Below are positions 42,381 to 53,055 of a stretch of DNA of 64,000 bases, one piece after another. The translations under genes were made by a program, and so were the position numbers. The notes beneath the pieces are model-generated. The model was not told where the DNA came from and searched no databases. It worked only from the letters and a program-made list of their open reading frames with translations. Numbering within the stretch: position 1 is the stretch's first letter; each line of letters begins with the position of its first letter. The DNA comes from Ligula intestinalis (lineage: Eukaryota; Platyhelminthes; Cestoda; Diphyllobothriidea; Diphyllobothriidae), in contig JAYGXS010000002.1 of the NCBI GenBank assembly GCA_036362985.1, forward strand, positions 5,572,599 through 5,636,598, read 5' to 3'.

Positions 42381-42779
42381 TATTCCGATAATTGCTGCAT
42401 TGCATTTCACAGTCTTAACGTTATATATAAAATTTTTCTTAGACAGGAAAGCACACTTTACAATAAATTAATGCAACATGCAAATACAAAATATCAGCAT
42501 TTCTGGTCTGCCCGTATGCATTTAAAACAGTATTAGGTCCGCCAAATAAGCCCGGTTGGCTGTAGCAGTTTGTTTGATATGAGTATCCACCATTAAATCG
42601 TATTTTCTTGCATAGAAAATTCTCTTTCACGTTGTGCCAATATCCTTTGATAATTTAACAGTGAGTTTTTATGGGATTGAGATCTGTGCTGCTGACAGAA
42701 ATAAAAGGAAACTGGCGGTAAGATGCGGAGAGGATGCTGTTGTCTACATAGTACGGTTACAGCTGTAGATGGTTATAAA
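42381..42779. other. No gene recognised
   Basis: AT-rich; no feature seen. Confidence 0.4.
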
Positions 42780-43445
42780 TTAAAACCTCGTTTATTTATT
42801 TATTGAACACCAATCTACAGGCAATTTTTAAAATGGAGTTAAGCAGGAAAGCACCTCTTCGGCGCCTTGGAAAACCTCGTAGGCAGGAAAAACATAAAAC
42901 AGTCTCCCTCTTTTGCCGTCAGAATTTGTTGGCTTTGCTTGAGTTTGTGCTTGGTCAATAGTAGGCAAAAAAAGACTTTGTTTCAAGTAAAGAACCTGGC
43001 TTTAAAGATACGATTTGAATGAAAGTTATGTACAGTTATAGGTCAAGTTTACAGTTTAGCTCGTAAAGTGTTTGAGTTCGGGACGGGGAGGGTTCACACA
43101 GGAACACAGTGTTCTCAGTCTTCCTTGAGTATAATGGTTTGGAGTTTCTGCACCAGCAGAATGTTTGTCGGCGAAGAGTTGCTAGCTGTCGGTTGAATAA
43201 AAAGCCAATTGCGGGCCGCATATTCAGCATCATTATCCTCAACATAAGGCCCAGCAGATTTAAAATTCCACGAATGCCATCAGACTGAAAAAGATATTCC
43301 GGCAAGTCAGCACCCAAAATTCGTGCAAGTTATCCTGAATGTAGAAAACTAATGGTAGGTTTCTTAGACATAGAATGATGTTGCTGTGTTTTAATACTTC
43401 TGGGCAGTTTGTTTCAGATTGCTATGGTGTTTATTGAAAAAATAT
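42780..43445 (-). mobile_element. Diverged copy of the first non-LTR family (C-terminus and 3'-UTR)
   Basis: Read on the minus strand it follows 130-745: the LPRSIKTQQH-like stretch (near 43410), GADLPEYLFQSDGIRGI (43317 downward, cf. GADSVESLFHSDSVRGL), the GTTTTTTCCTG-like and GGCGCC(G)AAGAGGTGC blocks, and an end in (AATAA)n-like repeats at about 42780-42810. It is the oldest-looking of the four copies. Confidence 0.65.
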
Positions 43446-44676
43446 GGTATCTTACTGTGGGCTGAAGTGAAGCTTGTTTTGCAACACGATAGTGTCCATT
43501 TTGCGCCAATGGATACCGTTGTAACCGAAGGCATACTTTAGGATGTCAACGAACCCCTTGCTGTGAATGGTTTTCATAGTCGACCGTCAAATCGACAGTT
43601 CTTTAGACTTGATAGCCATCAAAAGCATTAACTGTTCACAAACTGAATGTCAACATCAATGCAATCTGTTCTTTTGGAAAGTCCCTTCTCCATTTGCCCA
43701 CTTTGGTTGACTTCAGAGACTTATTTAAAAGTAGCACTTCGTCGAAGAAGATAATTATCTTTTAGAATGAGGACCTTTTATAAATTAAGAATAGACTGCA
43801 TAGCTGATAAAGCGTAAAGATAAAAGTTTTCAGATTTTGCTCAACAGGTAGAACAACATTGGTATTCAGGGGCAAGTGAAAAAAACACTGAAATTCGTAA
43901 ACTGTTAAGCAGAATGTCATAGACAGTCTAAAAGCTCGTCACATTCGAGCGCTCGACATAATTAAAGAGAGATCTGCTCAAAAGAAATTTCTCTCAATAA
44001 ACAAACGATGGTAGGACTTTGGTAGAAATAACAACCGTTATGTTACTTTTTAGTAAACAACCAGCCTCTTCTTGTATGGCCTTTAATCTATTTTGATACC
44101 CCTCAACAATCCGGACGTGAATCCGAGAGAAACTTTTTTGCAGTTGTCAAAAGAAATTGGCAAAAAGCATGCGTAGAAACTGCAATTTTTACAATATACC
44201 CACGTTGCACAAACAGCAATATATAATTAGGAAACTATAGAAAGTCTTAAAGTTTTGCATCTGTACTTATTCTGTATTAATCTGTTGTGTTTTTGCGCTT
44301 GCCTGCCTTAAACACATTTATCTTCAGTGTTGGATCAGAGACTTGTCATGTAGCTATTAAATCGATTAATGAGGTTTCTGTGAACATTAAGTATTTTTAT
44401 TTTAGTGACGAGTAATTTTTCAACTTACCTTTGTCTTTCTTTACTTGTAGTACTTAATTTACTTCTATAATAGTTAGGGAGACGTTGTGTGGGCTAAATT
44501 CGTGTTACTTCATTTTTGTCTATATCACGACATTTCATCAGCTATGCAGTCTTCTGTAAGTTTTAACAAAGATAAACTTTCTCTATTTGGTGTTCTACTT
44601 AAAAGCGGCTTGATGCAGTACCAATACATCCATTATTTTATAAATTCCTTCATATAGCACCTCTCACTGGGCATTA
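43446..44676. other. No gene recognised
   Basis: AT-rich sequence; no supported feature. Confidence 0.4.
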
Positions 44677-44680
44677 ACTT
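44677..44680 (+). repeat. 4-bp target-site duplication (left)
   Basis: ACTT, matching 50059-50062 on the other side of the LTR element. Confidence 0.7.
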
Positions 44681-45203
44681 TGTAGTGGCTTTATCGCTAC
44701 AAATATATAAAACGTCTTAGCAAATACGCGATGAAAACTTTCAAGGGTACACTAAATGCTAATAAGGGATTTACCAGTCTATTCTAGTGGAAAAGTCGCA
44801 AAATCCAGTAAAGAGATTGACGATGAAGATTAGAAATGATACAACTCACTTAGATCCTTCGCGATCCTAGTCGGCAGTAGTCAAGTAGTTGACTTGCCAA
44901 AGGATAACTCTGCGAGGACTGGATCCAAGTTCGTTGGGCTGTGAGTTGCAAAATGTGGAGGAAACTCGTTTGCAACTTGTCGCTGGATTCTCCTGGAGCC
45001 CGAGAGTGATCACCAGAGAGGTGTCGTTGAAGGGCAAAATAAACAGCGGCAGGTGAGGAGGGAATTGAGCTGTGGAGAGTGATTAGCAAGATAGTTGCTA
45101 GCACGCGTCAAAACCGAAAGTGTGAAAAAGTGTTGTATTTTGTTTTAACAAACTTGGTTATTGATAAATTTAAACAACACGTAAGTAGGGCCAAGAGCCC
45201 ACA
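44681..45203 (-). repeat. 3' LTR
   Basis: 523 bp, identical in length to the 5' LTR. It contains a short inverted pair at one edge (TGTAG ... CTACA, within the first 21 bases on the plus strand). Confidence 0.93.
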
Positions 45204-45206
45204 TAA

Positions 45207-45216
45207 CTCCCCCACC
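45207..45216 (-). promoter_or_regulatory. Polypurine tract
   Basis: On the minus strand GGTGGGGGAG lies three bases ahead of the 3' LTR start, the position where plus-strand DNA synthesis is primed. Confidence 0.65.
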
Positions 45217-45266
45217 AGAGCGTTGGTGGGTTACAAACGCTCGACAAAAGAGGATGTACAAAAAGG

Positions 45267-48200
45267 TTAAACCACAAAGTCTCGCAAGTTGGTAGGAAAG
45301 CGAACATGTCTACCAGAACGAGTGGAAGGGGGGGGATGAGTGGGAGTGGTTAGAGGGGTGGGGGTAGGTTCGGATGGTAAGGATGGCGGTGGGCCGGGGG
45401 CTGCAGGTGGAGTGCAGGGTGAAGGTGCCCCGAAAGTGGACGGACCAGGTGATTGAGGAGTGCATTCAACGTAGGCCGGCTTTAGTCTGTCGATGGAGAC
45501 TGTATCAGTAGCATCAGCCCTTTGAATGACGAAATATTTGTCTTTCCGTTCAAGTACTTTGAAGGGGCCATCGTATGGTGGGCAAAGGGGCTTGCGAACT
45601 GCGTCGTGCCGGATAAACACGAATGGGGTTGTGTGCAAGTCGTCGTGCACGAAAACGCGTCGAGTTGTCGCGCGGGTGGGGGTTGGTAGTAGTGCGGCCA
45701 TGCGTTGCTGCAGCTGTTGCACGAAGGTGTTCGTGGCGTCAGGGGTGACGGAGGAAGACTGCACGAGCTCACCAGGTAAACGGAGGGATGTGCCGTAAAC
45801 AAGATCGGCGGCAGTGCACTGAATGTCTTCCTTAACAGCCGAGCGAATGCCGAGGAGGACGAACGGCAGGTTGTCGCTCCAGTTGTGCGGGCCAGGTTGA
45901 GACATCAACGCGGACTTCAACTGACGGTGAAGGCGTTCCACGAGGCCGTTGGATGCTGGGTGGTAGGCAGTGGTGGTGATATGCGAGCACCCAAGCAGTT
46001 TGGTGAACTCGCGGAAGAGTGCAGATGTGAACTGACTTCCGCGGTCAGTGGTGAGTGTAGCTGGAACACCGAAGTTGGCTATCCAGTGAGTAAGGAAAAC
46101 CATGTCAATATTCTCTGCCGAGGTATCCGAGATGGGAACGGCGATGGGCCATCGTGTGAAACGATCGACAGCAGTCAAAATGTGCGTGAAACCGCGAGAT
46201 GGGGGTAACGGTCCGACTAAATCCATGTGGACGTGTTGAAAACGGGCGTCGGGAACCGCGAACGTGCTGGGAGGTGAAACGGTGTGTCGCTGGACCTTAT
46301 TCTTTTGACAGGCTAAGCACTGCCTGGTCCAGGTAGCAATGTCGGTATTTATCTTTGGCCAGACGAAACGAGCTGCGATGAGTTTGCGGCCGGCACGAAC
46401 ACCGGGGTGGGATAGCGAATGGAAGTGGTCGAAAACAACCTTCCGGTAGGATTGGGGTACTACAGGACGAGGGGTACCTGTAGAAAAATCACACACGATA
46501 GAGCCTGGTGCCGCGGGGAGCGGAGCCTCCCGCAGCTGAAGCACAGAAGACGCAAGCATTTCAATGATGGAGTCATCAAGCGCCTGCGCTTCCGCAAGCT
46601 TCGCCAGATCTAACGTGGTGATAAGAGCGTTGACCTCAGGACGGGACAAGGCATCAGCAACAACATTCTCATCACCGCGGACGTAGCGTATGTCTGAGGT
46701 GAATTGAGAGATGTAATCAAGGTGACGTACTTCGCGCGGCGAATACCGATCTGGCTTAGCATTGAGGGCGTAAGTGAGAGGTTTGTGATCCGTGTGGACC
46801 TGAAAATCTCTCCCCTCGAGCAGGTGTCGAAAATGACGGATGGCCAGGTAAATGGCGAGAAGTTCACGCGAGAAAGTACTATAGCGAGTCTGCGCCGGCT
46901 GAAGCTTCTGAGAGAAAAAAGCTAGCGGCTGCAACTGTCCGTGGACCTGTTGCTGCAGAACTGCGCCTACGGCAATGTTGGAGGCGTCGGTGGTCAGAAT
47001 AAGTTGTGTATCAGCATCGGTGCTCAGATGATGAAGCAGGGTGGCGTCCGCGAGTGCTTTCTTGGCTGCCTCGAATACTTCAAGAGCACTGGGTGAAAGT
47101 TCAAGCGACTTGGACTTTGACTTCAAAAGATCCGTCAAAGGTGCCAGGATGGCGGCGCAATTTGGTATGAAACGCCGGTAGTAGTTGATTAGGCCGATGA
47201 AACGGCGAAGCTGGGTTATGGACTTCGGAGCTGGAAAAGACAACACGCTTTGCACCTTGTCTGGGAGGGGTGTGATCCCGTTTTGGTCAAGACGATGGCC
47301 AAGAAAAACCAGAGAAGTGACGCCAAAAAGGCACTTATCGACGTTGAGCTGTAGACCATTTTGTTGAAAACGATCGAAAACTTGGCGTAAGTGTTCAACA
47401 TGTTCTTCGGGTGACGAGCTGGCGACAAGGATGTCGTCGATGTACACGAAAGTGAAGGAAAGACCGCGCAAAATGTCATCGACAAAACGCTGGAACGTTT
47501 GGGCCGCATTCCGCAAACCAAAGGGCATGCGAAGGAATTCAAACAGGCCGAATGGAGTCGTGACGGCGGTTTTAGGGATGTCCTCCTCCGCGACCGGTAT
47601 TTGGTGATATGCTCGCACGAGGTCAATCTTGGAAAAAATCGTCTTTCCAGCCAACATGTGAGAAAAGTCATGAATATGGGGAATCGGGTACCGGTCCGGG
47701 ACTGTAGCTCGATTGAGAGCACGATAATCACTGCATGGCCGCCAATCATCAGATGACTTTTTGGGAACCATGTGCAGTGGTGAAGCCCATGGACTGGACG
47801 AAGGACGGATAATCCCCAAATTCAACATGTGCTCGAATTCGTTCTTCGCGATTTGTAGCTTCTCGGGATGAAGTCTACGCGGATGAGCATGGATCGGTCT
47901 GCCGGTGGTAGTGATATGATGGCGGACAGCGTGTTGAACCTGCTCCGTAAACTGACAAGGCTTAGAGAGGGAAGAATAATCCCTCAAGATGTCAGAGAAT
48001 GGCGGGCTTGGCACGGCCAAGTGGATGCCAGCGGAAGGCTCACGCGAAACTAACCCGACAGTAAACAGCTGAGTGGCAGGATCTAGCAACTTCTGATGTT
48101 TGAGGTCGACTATGAGGCCGAAGTGGGATAGGAAATCCGCTCCAATGATAGGTGACCGGACGTCGGCCTGGATGAAAACCCATTGGAAACGGCGACGTAG

Positions 48201-48482
48201 CCCAAGGTCTAAAGTTAGGGACCGTTGACCGAACGTGGCGATAGAAGTGTTGTTCGCAGCCTGCAGTGTAAACTGCGATGGCTGGAGATGATGACGACGA
48301 GGGGGCGGTACAACGCTAACTTCTGCACCTGTGTCGATCAAGAAACGGAATCCTGTGGACTTGTCGGTCACGTAAAACAGGCGACTGTGTCCGGAGTGGC
48401 CAGCACCAGTCGTCGCCATTACTGGCTGGCGGCGCCGTTTCCCGAACGTGAACGTCGAGCATAATAACAAGGCGGGACGCAT
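45267..48482 (-). CDS. pol: Gypsy (CsRn1-type) Pol polyprotein
   Basis: 1071 codons without interruption. Domains in order: aspartic protease ([15 protein letters not shown]50), reverse transcriptase (residues about 205-395; [11 protein letters not shown], active site YIDD at 347-350), RNase H ([14 protein letters not shown]499; [10 protein letters not shown] near 566), integrase zinc domain (H688-x3-H692 ... C722-x2-C725) and integrase core D754, D813, E849. The C-terminus is proline/threonine-rich. ATG at 48482 lies inside gag and may never be used: a slippery site at 48437-48443 would bring ribosomes into this frame at -1. The polyprotein performs maturation, cDNA synthesis and integration in cytoplasmic particles and then the nucleus. 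Confidence 0.95.
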   Translation of the reverse strand: MRPALLLCSTFTFGKRRRQPVMATTGAGHSGHSRLFYVTDKSTGFRFLIDTGAEVSVVPPPRRHHLQPSQFTLQAANNTSIATFGQRSLTLDLGLRRRFQWVFIQADVRSPIIGADFLSHFGLIVDLKHQKLLDPATQLFTVGLVSREPSAGIHLAVPSPPFSDILRDYSSLSKPCQFTEQVQHAVRHHITTTGRPIHAHPRRLHPEKLQIAKNEFEHMLNLGIIRPSSSPWASPLHMVPKKSSDDWRPCSDYRALNRATVPDRYPIPHIHDFSHMLAGKTIFSKIDLVRAYHQIPVAEEDIPKTAVTTPFGLFEFLRMPFGLRNAAQTFQRFVDDILRGLSFTFVYIDDILVASSSPEEHVEHLRQVFDRFQQNGLQLNVDKCLFGVTSLVFLGHRLDQNGITPLPDKVQSVLSFPAPKSITQLRRFIGLINYYRRFIPNCAAILAPLTDLLKSKSKSLELSPSALEVFEAAKKALADATLLHHLSTDADTQLILTTDASNIAVGAVLQQQVHGQLQPLAFFSQKLQPAQTRYSTFSRELLAIYLAIRHFRHLLEGRDFQVHTDHKPLTYALNAKPDRYSPREVRHLDYISQFTSDIRYVRGDENVVADALSRPEVNALITTLDLAKLAEAQALDDSIIEMLASSVLQLREAPLPAAPGSIVCDFSTGTPRPVVPQSYRKVVFDHFHSLSHPGVRAGRKLIAARFVWPKINTDIATWTRQCLACQKNKVQRHTVSPPSTFAVPDARFQHVHMDLVGPLPPSRGFTHILTAVDRFTRWPIAVPISDTSAENIDMVFLTHWIANFGVPATLTTDRGSQFTSALFREFTKLLGCSHITTTAYHPASNGLVERLHRQLKSALMSQPGPHNWSDNLPFVLLGIRSAVKEDIQCTAADLVYGTSLRLPGELVQSSSVTPDATNTFVQQLQQRMAALLPTPTRATTRRVFVHDDLHTTPFVFIRHDAVRKPLCPPYDGPFKVLERKDKYFVIQRADATDTVSIDRLKPAYVECTPQSPGPSTFGAPSPCTPPAAPGPPPSLPSEPTPTPLTTPTHPPPSTRSGRHVRFPTNLRDFVV
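48399..48443 (-). promoter_or_regulatory. Putative -1 ribosomal frameshift signal at gag/pol overlap
   Basis: On the minus strand, the heptamer GGGAAAC (48443-48437) sits in gag phase G|GGA|AAC, the X-XXY-YYZ pattern. After a 6-nt spacer (GGCGCC), GCCAGC-CAGT (48430-48421) pairs with ACTG-GT-GCTGGC (48410-48399): ten pairs with a 2-nt bulge and a 10-nt loop. Pol is in the -1 frame relative to gag, and the stop of gag follows within the loop region, so slippage here would yield Gag-Pol. Confidence 0.65.
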
Positions 48483-49438
48483 TTAATAGCATCCGGGCCG
48501 AATGTTCGGTGGTACCAGCAGACTTTGTCGTCTGCACGCTCTTTTGAGTTAGAGCGGTTGCGGCTTGTAGAGGGACGACCGGTTTGAAGCCGGTTGAAGG
48601 TGGAACACATCGTGCTCACTTGAGAGCACAATAACCTCACAGTATCTTTAAGATCCTGCAGGTCGTCATCTCTGTGGTCTGTAACGTCTCGCATCAGTTG
48701 AGTGGGTGAAGTAGACCGTGAGGATGAGGTACCAAGCGATTTAGTGGACTTTCGCTGTGTACGGCTGTCAGGTTTACGGTCGGATCGTGAGGCCGAAAAC
48801 TGGGAGACGGCATGCTGAGGTACTGAGGTCGAGGCTTGGTTTACGACGTATGAACTAGTACCGGGGTAACATTGTTGGATGCGGTCTGCGTGCTCCGCGA
48901 GTTTGGTCAGCGGAACATCATCATCGAGTAGTGCGAGTACTTGTTGCATTGAATGGGGTAATTTATCCATCCAAATGCGACGAAAAATAGAATCATCTAA
49001 GGTGCGACCAGCAAGCAGGTGACGCATGTGGCGCATTAGAGCGGAGGGGGTTTGGTCGCCAAGCTCGACGTTGCTGAGGAGTTGACGAAGTTTGCTGTCG
49101 GCAGATTGTGCCGTACGTTCGAGAATAGCCTTTTTTAAGCTAGAGTAAGGTTTGACTTTAGGGATAGGATCAAGGAGATCCTGAACGGCGAAAGCGATGT
49201 CGAACGGTAAGTACTGCACGACGTACGCGTAACGCGAACGCTCGCCAGTAATCTGACGTGAGGCGAAAACAGCTTCGATCTGTTTGAACCAGACTGTCGG
49301 GTCGCGCACTTCGTAAGGTGGAAGCTTTATAGATATCTGAAAAGCCTGCGGCTCGTCGTGAGCAGATGGTGCACACGAGTTGTTTGAACCAGCGTCATCG
49401 TCGTCGCAATCGTGAAATGGGTGGTATTCATCGCCCAT
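48419..49438 (-). CDS. gag: Gypsy (CsRn1-type) Gag protein
   Basis: 339 codons, ATG at 49438, 97 bp downstream of the 5' LTR. The N-terminal half holds a capsid-like helical region ([20 protein letters not shown], then [20 protein letters not shown]) and the C-terminal third is serine/arginine-rich. The nucleic-acid-binding box is C307-x2-H310-x9-C320-x3-C324 ([18 protein letters not shown]), the unusual C-H-C-C form of the CsRn1 clade in place of the CCHC knuckle. It assembles the particle and packages element RNA. The last 64 bp overlap pol. No damage is visible. Confidence 0.93.
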   Translation of the reverse strand: MGDEYHPFHDCDDDDAGSNNSCAPSAHDEPQAFQISIKLPPYEVRDPTVWFKQIEAVFASRQITGERSRYAYVVQYLPFDIAFAVQDLLDPIPKVKPYSSLKKAILERTAQSADSKLRQLLSNVELGDQTPSALMRHMRHLLAGRTLDDSIFRRIWMDKLPHSMQQVLALLDDDVPLTKLAEHADRIQQCYPGTSSYVVNQASTSVPQHAVSQFSASRSDRKPDSRTQRKSTKSLGTSSSRSTSPTQLMRDVTDHRDDDLQDLKDTVRLLCSQVSTMCSTFNRLQTGRPSTSRNRSNSKERADDKVCWYHRTFGPDAIKCVPPCYYARRSRSGNGAASQ

Positions 49439-49520
49439 GGTGAAAAATTTATGAACGGCAGATTCAAACGGAAAATAAAGGTGAATGGAATAAATAATAA
49501 GACGTGGATAACAATAGAAA

Positions 49521-49531
49521 CGGGGTCACCA
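49521..49531 (-). promoter_or_regulatory. Primer-binding site (tRNA-Trp)
   Basis: On the minus strand TGGTGACCCCG begins four bases after the 5' LTR. It is complementary to the 3' end of animal tRNA-Trp (CGGGGUCA plus CCA) over 11 bases, as reported for CsRn1. Confidence 0.8.
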
Positions 49532-49535
49532 AATT

Positions 49536-50058
49536 TGTAGTGGCTTTATCGCTACAAATATATAAAACGTCTTAGCAAATACGCGATGAAAACTTTCAAG
49601 GGTACACTAAATGCTAATAAGGGATTTACCAGTCTATTCTAGTGGAAAAGTCGCAAAATCCAGTAAAGAGATTGACGATGAAGATTAGAAATGATACAAC
49701 TCACTTAGATCCTTCGCGATCCTAGTCGGCAGTAGTCAAGTAGTCGACTTGCCAAAGGATAACTCTGCGAGGACTGGATCCAAGTTCGTTGGACTGTGAG
49801 TTGCAAAATGTGGAGGAAACTCGTTTGCAACTTGTCGCTGGATTCTCCTGGAGCCCGAGAGTGATCACCAGAGAGGTGTCGTTGAAGGGCAAAATAAACA
49901 GCGGCAGGTGAGGAGGGAATTGAGCTGTGGAGAGTGATTAGCAAGATAGTTGCTAGCACGCGTCAAAACCGAAAGTGTGAAAAAGTGTTGTATTTTGTTT
50001 TAACAAACTTGGTTATTGATAAATTTAAACAACACGTAAGTAGGGCCAAGAGCCCACA
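49536..50058 (-). repeat. 5' LTR
   Basis: 523 bp; differs from the 3' LTR at two positions (T/C at 44890 versus 49745, G/A at 44938 versus 49793). Confidence 0.93.
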
Positions 50059-50062
50059 ACTT
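50059..50062 (+). repeat. 4-bp target-site duplication (right)
   Basis: ACTT, matching 44677-44680. Confidence 0.7.
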
Positions 50063-51377
50063 ATACGTTTTTAGCGTATGACGAATAAAATCGTCGTTCT
50101 GCCTATTTGCACAGGATTTTGGTCCAACTCGCTTCTCTCTGGCACTGGTTTGCCATTAATAAAACACCAGAGATTGAAACTACCTATTTTGAACATACTT
50201 GCTAGTGACTCAGTCGACTCAGTCGGCTATTATTTTCTGTATTTGTTCATAGTGAACTGCAGATATGCATTTTTGGACATCGTTCGCCTACGGTGGGACA
50301 CTGAAAAGTAACGGCATGCCACGTCTGTCCATATATGTGATTTTATGGTCCTTATTTTTAGTTAGGTAAAAGAAACCACAGCAAAACAATTTTTTCTTAA
50401 ATTTATGGCACATAACGTACCAGATTTGCAAAACAGAATTATTTACAATTGAATCGGACCCTCTTTTACCGAAAAAAGGAAAATTTCTCATATCTTTATT
50501 TATCTGTTTTTCATGAACGCAGAACAACGCTTTCTGTTCTCTGAAAAGATATCATAAAATATTTATTTTACAAAACAACCTGCATTTACAATAATATTTA
50601 AACTGCAGCGTTTAATATCGTGAAAATTCCGTACAGATCAAGAACCTTTGAAGTTTGCCCATTTTGACCCAACTCCTGCAAAAAAAAACTTTATAGTAAT
50701 ATTTTTTCGCCTCAAACAAATTCAACTTAGAAAAATCACAACCACAAATATGTGCTAAAGCATCGCTTCAGATTTGCATCTTGAGAGTTTATGGGTTAGG
50801 CACTCTATTTTATGTTTCAGATTTATTCTGACAGCCAGCTGACCTTGATTGCTTTTAAAACTCCTTTAAGGACCACTATGTTAACGGCCAAAAACCAGAA
50901 AAATCAGAGGAACCTAACGAACTTGGAACAGTAGCAGATTTGCTTGTAGTCTTAACATGATTTTCATTGCTAAATAAGACACCAAAATCTTTTAAACTAT
51001 TTCACATAATATAACTCTATCCTTCCTGCGATTACGTCATCAGATCTGCGTTCGTCCTCGCGGCTTATACATGGTTCCATAACTTGAGAATTTATGTGGG
51101 GAAAACGTTAAAGAAAATAAAATTAATTAAGCGCGACGTATTTTCATGTAACTCCTGTGTTTTCCCCTTTTAAAAAGAATTTTTTAATTCAAAGATGCAT
51201 TTGAGAACACTAACCACTTTAAAAGGAAGGAGTCCTTATTTTTCTTGATAAAAAAAACGAATGAGAGATTTTAACGGAATAAATATATCATGCATTACAT
51301 GTATAAATGAGAGATAGAGCAGGAGGAGTGAATTTAGTTAGTGGTCCGTATCCCTGTACACTCGATATAAAAGGACA
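50063..51377. other. No gene recognised
   Basis: AT-rich sequence; no supported feature. Confidence 0.4.
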
Positions 51378-51540
51378 TGGCCACGAGGCCGCGGTTTAAT
51401 GTTTGGAGCGTTGGACTTTTGACTAAACGTTCACGATTTTAAGCTCTTAGTTGTAGCCCCACTTGGGATTGTCTATGCTTGGTTCACGGCGGCTAGTGAG
51501 TCAGAAAGGGCCATTCCAGTCAACCTTATCTTTGCCGAAA
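51378..51540 (+). repeat. tRNA-derived SINE, degraded head
   Basis: The head CCACGAGGCCGCGGTTTAATG and the B-box region are eroded, but the body (CCCCACTTGGGATT...GGTTCACGGCGGCTAGTGAG) and tail (GTCAGAAAGGGCCATTCCAG, then CTTATCTTTGCC) match the SINEs at 15.9 and 21.3 kb. Confidence 0.55.
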
Positions 51541-52199
51541 ATGGTCAAATGAAGGTTTATTGCATGCATACACAGAACAGAACAGGACAACCATTTGACT
51601 AAAGTAGGTTATGAGACTAGCAGAATTTATCGACGCCATACAATTTTGTGACCTCTTATTCAACTTCAGGCCATCGTTGCCTCGTTATAGGATAATTAAC
51701 TGTTAAATAAATTTTCAGCCCTGAAGGGTGAAATATGATGGGTAAAAGCAGTAAAAACAATCAAAGATGTGAGCGCATGGTAAGGGGGTAGAGGAGGGGG
51801 GAGACAGTTGTCGCAGCATGGCAATTCATGTCCACGAAAGCCTGTAGGGCGTGGTTGAAGGGGGCTGTTTGGGGCAGGGTAGCAGTCAGCCCTGAGGGGG
51901 ACGAGGAGGCGTGAGCGGGAATCACTTTATCGAGCATTATAATGGCAATTTAAGATTAATCACATGACCTAGCGGATTATAGGGTTCTGGTTTTCTTATC
52001 CGTATTGCGGCGGCCTCCGCAAATGATAGGAGATGCCCGGTCGTCGTCCGAAATACGACCTAAGATGCAGTCTTTTGGTTGAATGAACAGCCAGTGTCCA
52101 CTAGGTGCTTTGTAATTGAACTCTTCAGTCTTTTGCGCACTAGTGAACGGAAGAAAAAAGAACCGGTGCAGCACTTCTTCACTAGAAGTGTTTTCACTA

Positions 52200-52606
52200 C
52201 AGAACACCGTAACTTAACCTACCAACAAAGGTGCGAACTTTTAAAGCTGGATCCCCTGTGGCTTCGTCGATTGCCAAAGGGTCTATTTTTACTGTTTTAA
52301 CTTTTGAATGGTCAAACCTTTAATCTTCTTAGTATAATAAGGCAGCTTGAGCACTCTCGACGCGCCAGTCATCGAGATGTGTTTTAATTTCTTCCTATGG
52401 CACGCACAGTTAAGTACCGGCAATTCTTGTCAGTAAACGCCATATCAATCTGGAATAAGCTGCCCAAAAGTATTAAAACCCAGCAAAACTACCCCATGTT
52501 TAAGAGAGCAATAATCAGTTTGATACATTTAGGACAACTTTCAAGAATTTTGGGTGCTGACTCGGTGGAATCTCTCTTTCACTCTGATGGCGTTCGTGGA
52601 CTTTGA
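52200..52606 (+). pseudogene. Non-LTR RT C-terminus, second copy
   Basis: A single frame with two in-frame stops (TAA at 52298-52300 and in the DVF segment near 52383). It starts further upstream than the copy at the left edge: RNLTYQQRCELLKLDPLWLRR is the CR1/Jockey RT C-terminal block, followed by the FLSVNAISIWNKLPKSIK signature and a TGA at 52604-52606. The 5' truncation point lies near or upstream of 52200. Coding identity with 2-301 is high, so both copies come from a related source. Confidence 0.75.
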
Positions 52607-53055
52607 ACCCCGCCAGGCTTCATGCTGAAGATAATGCTGCTGAAGCTGCAGCCCGCAGTCTGCTAACCCTTCAGCCGATAGCGCGCAACCTTTGCCGACA
52701 ACCATTGAAGGAAGACTGAGAACACTGTGTTCTTGTGCCAACCCTCTCCGTCTGGAACTAATGTTTTTAAAAGATATGAAACATTTCTCCTGCTGATGGG
52801 TCAACTCAGTTTACAACTGTACATTTATTCCGTTTGTATCATACCTTTGAAGGCAGGTTTTTTTCACTTGAAACAAACTCCCTATCTCGCCCAGTATTGA
52901 AAAAACACAAAACCTGAAACAAAACCAATACTGGCTGCAACATAAGGAGTTTGTTTTGGTTTTTTTCCGGTCTTTGACGTTTTGGAAGGCGCCGAAGAGG
53001 TGCATATCGAACTGTTTACAAGTGCCTGTAAACTCGCATAATAAACATATCCATA
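52607..53055 (+). mobile_element. 3'-UTR of the second non-LTR copy
   Basis: Collinear with 302-745, including the two-helix hairpin (52871-52885 with 52942-52956, 14 of 15; 52891-52899 with 52926-52934, 9 of 9) and the AATAAACATAT end. Confidence 0.75.

Larger units (their letters stand above)
44681..50058 (-). mobile_element. CsRn1-type Gypsy LTR retrotransposon, apparently intact
   Basis: The element is 5378 bp in minus orientation with two 523-bp LTRs (TG...CA), a 4-bp ACTT duplication, a tRNA-Trp primer site, a polypurine tract, and open gag and pol frames. The C-H-C-C box in Gag, the tRNA-Trp primer and the 4-bp duplication are the traits of the CsRn1 clade described from the liver fluke Clonorchis. 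The LTRs differ at only two positions, and no stop or frameshift is visible in pol, so insertion was recent and the copy may be autonomous. No chromodomain or envelope gene is seen. Confidence 0.93.

Noticed and set aside
44681..50058. Endogenous retrovirus with an envelope gene
   Set aside because: No third open frame between pol and the 3' LTR; only 63 bp separate the pol stop from the LTR.
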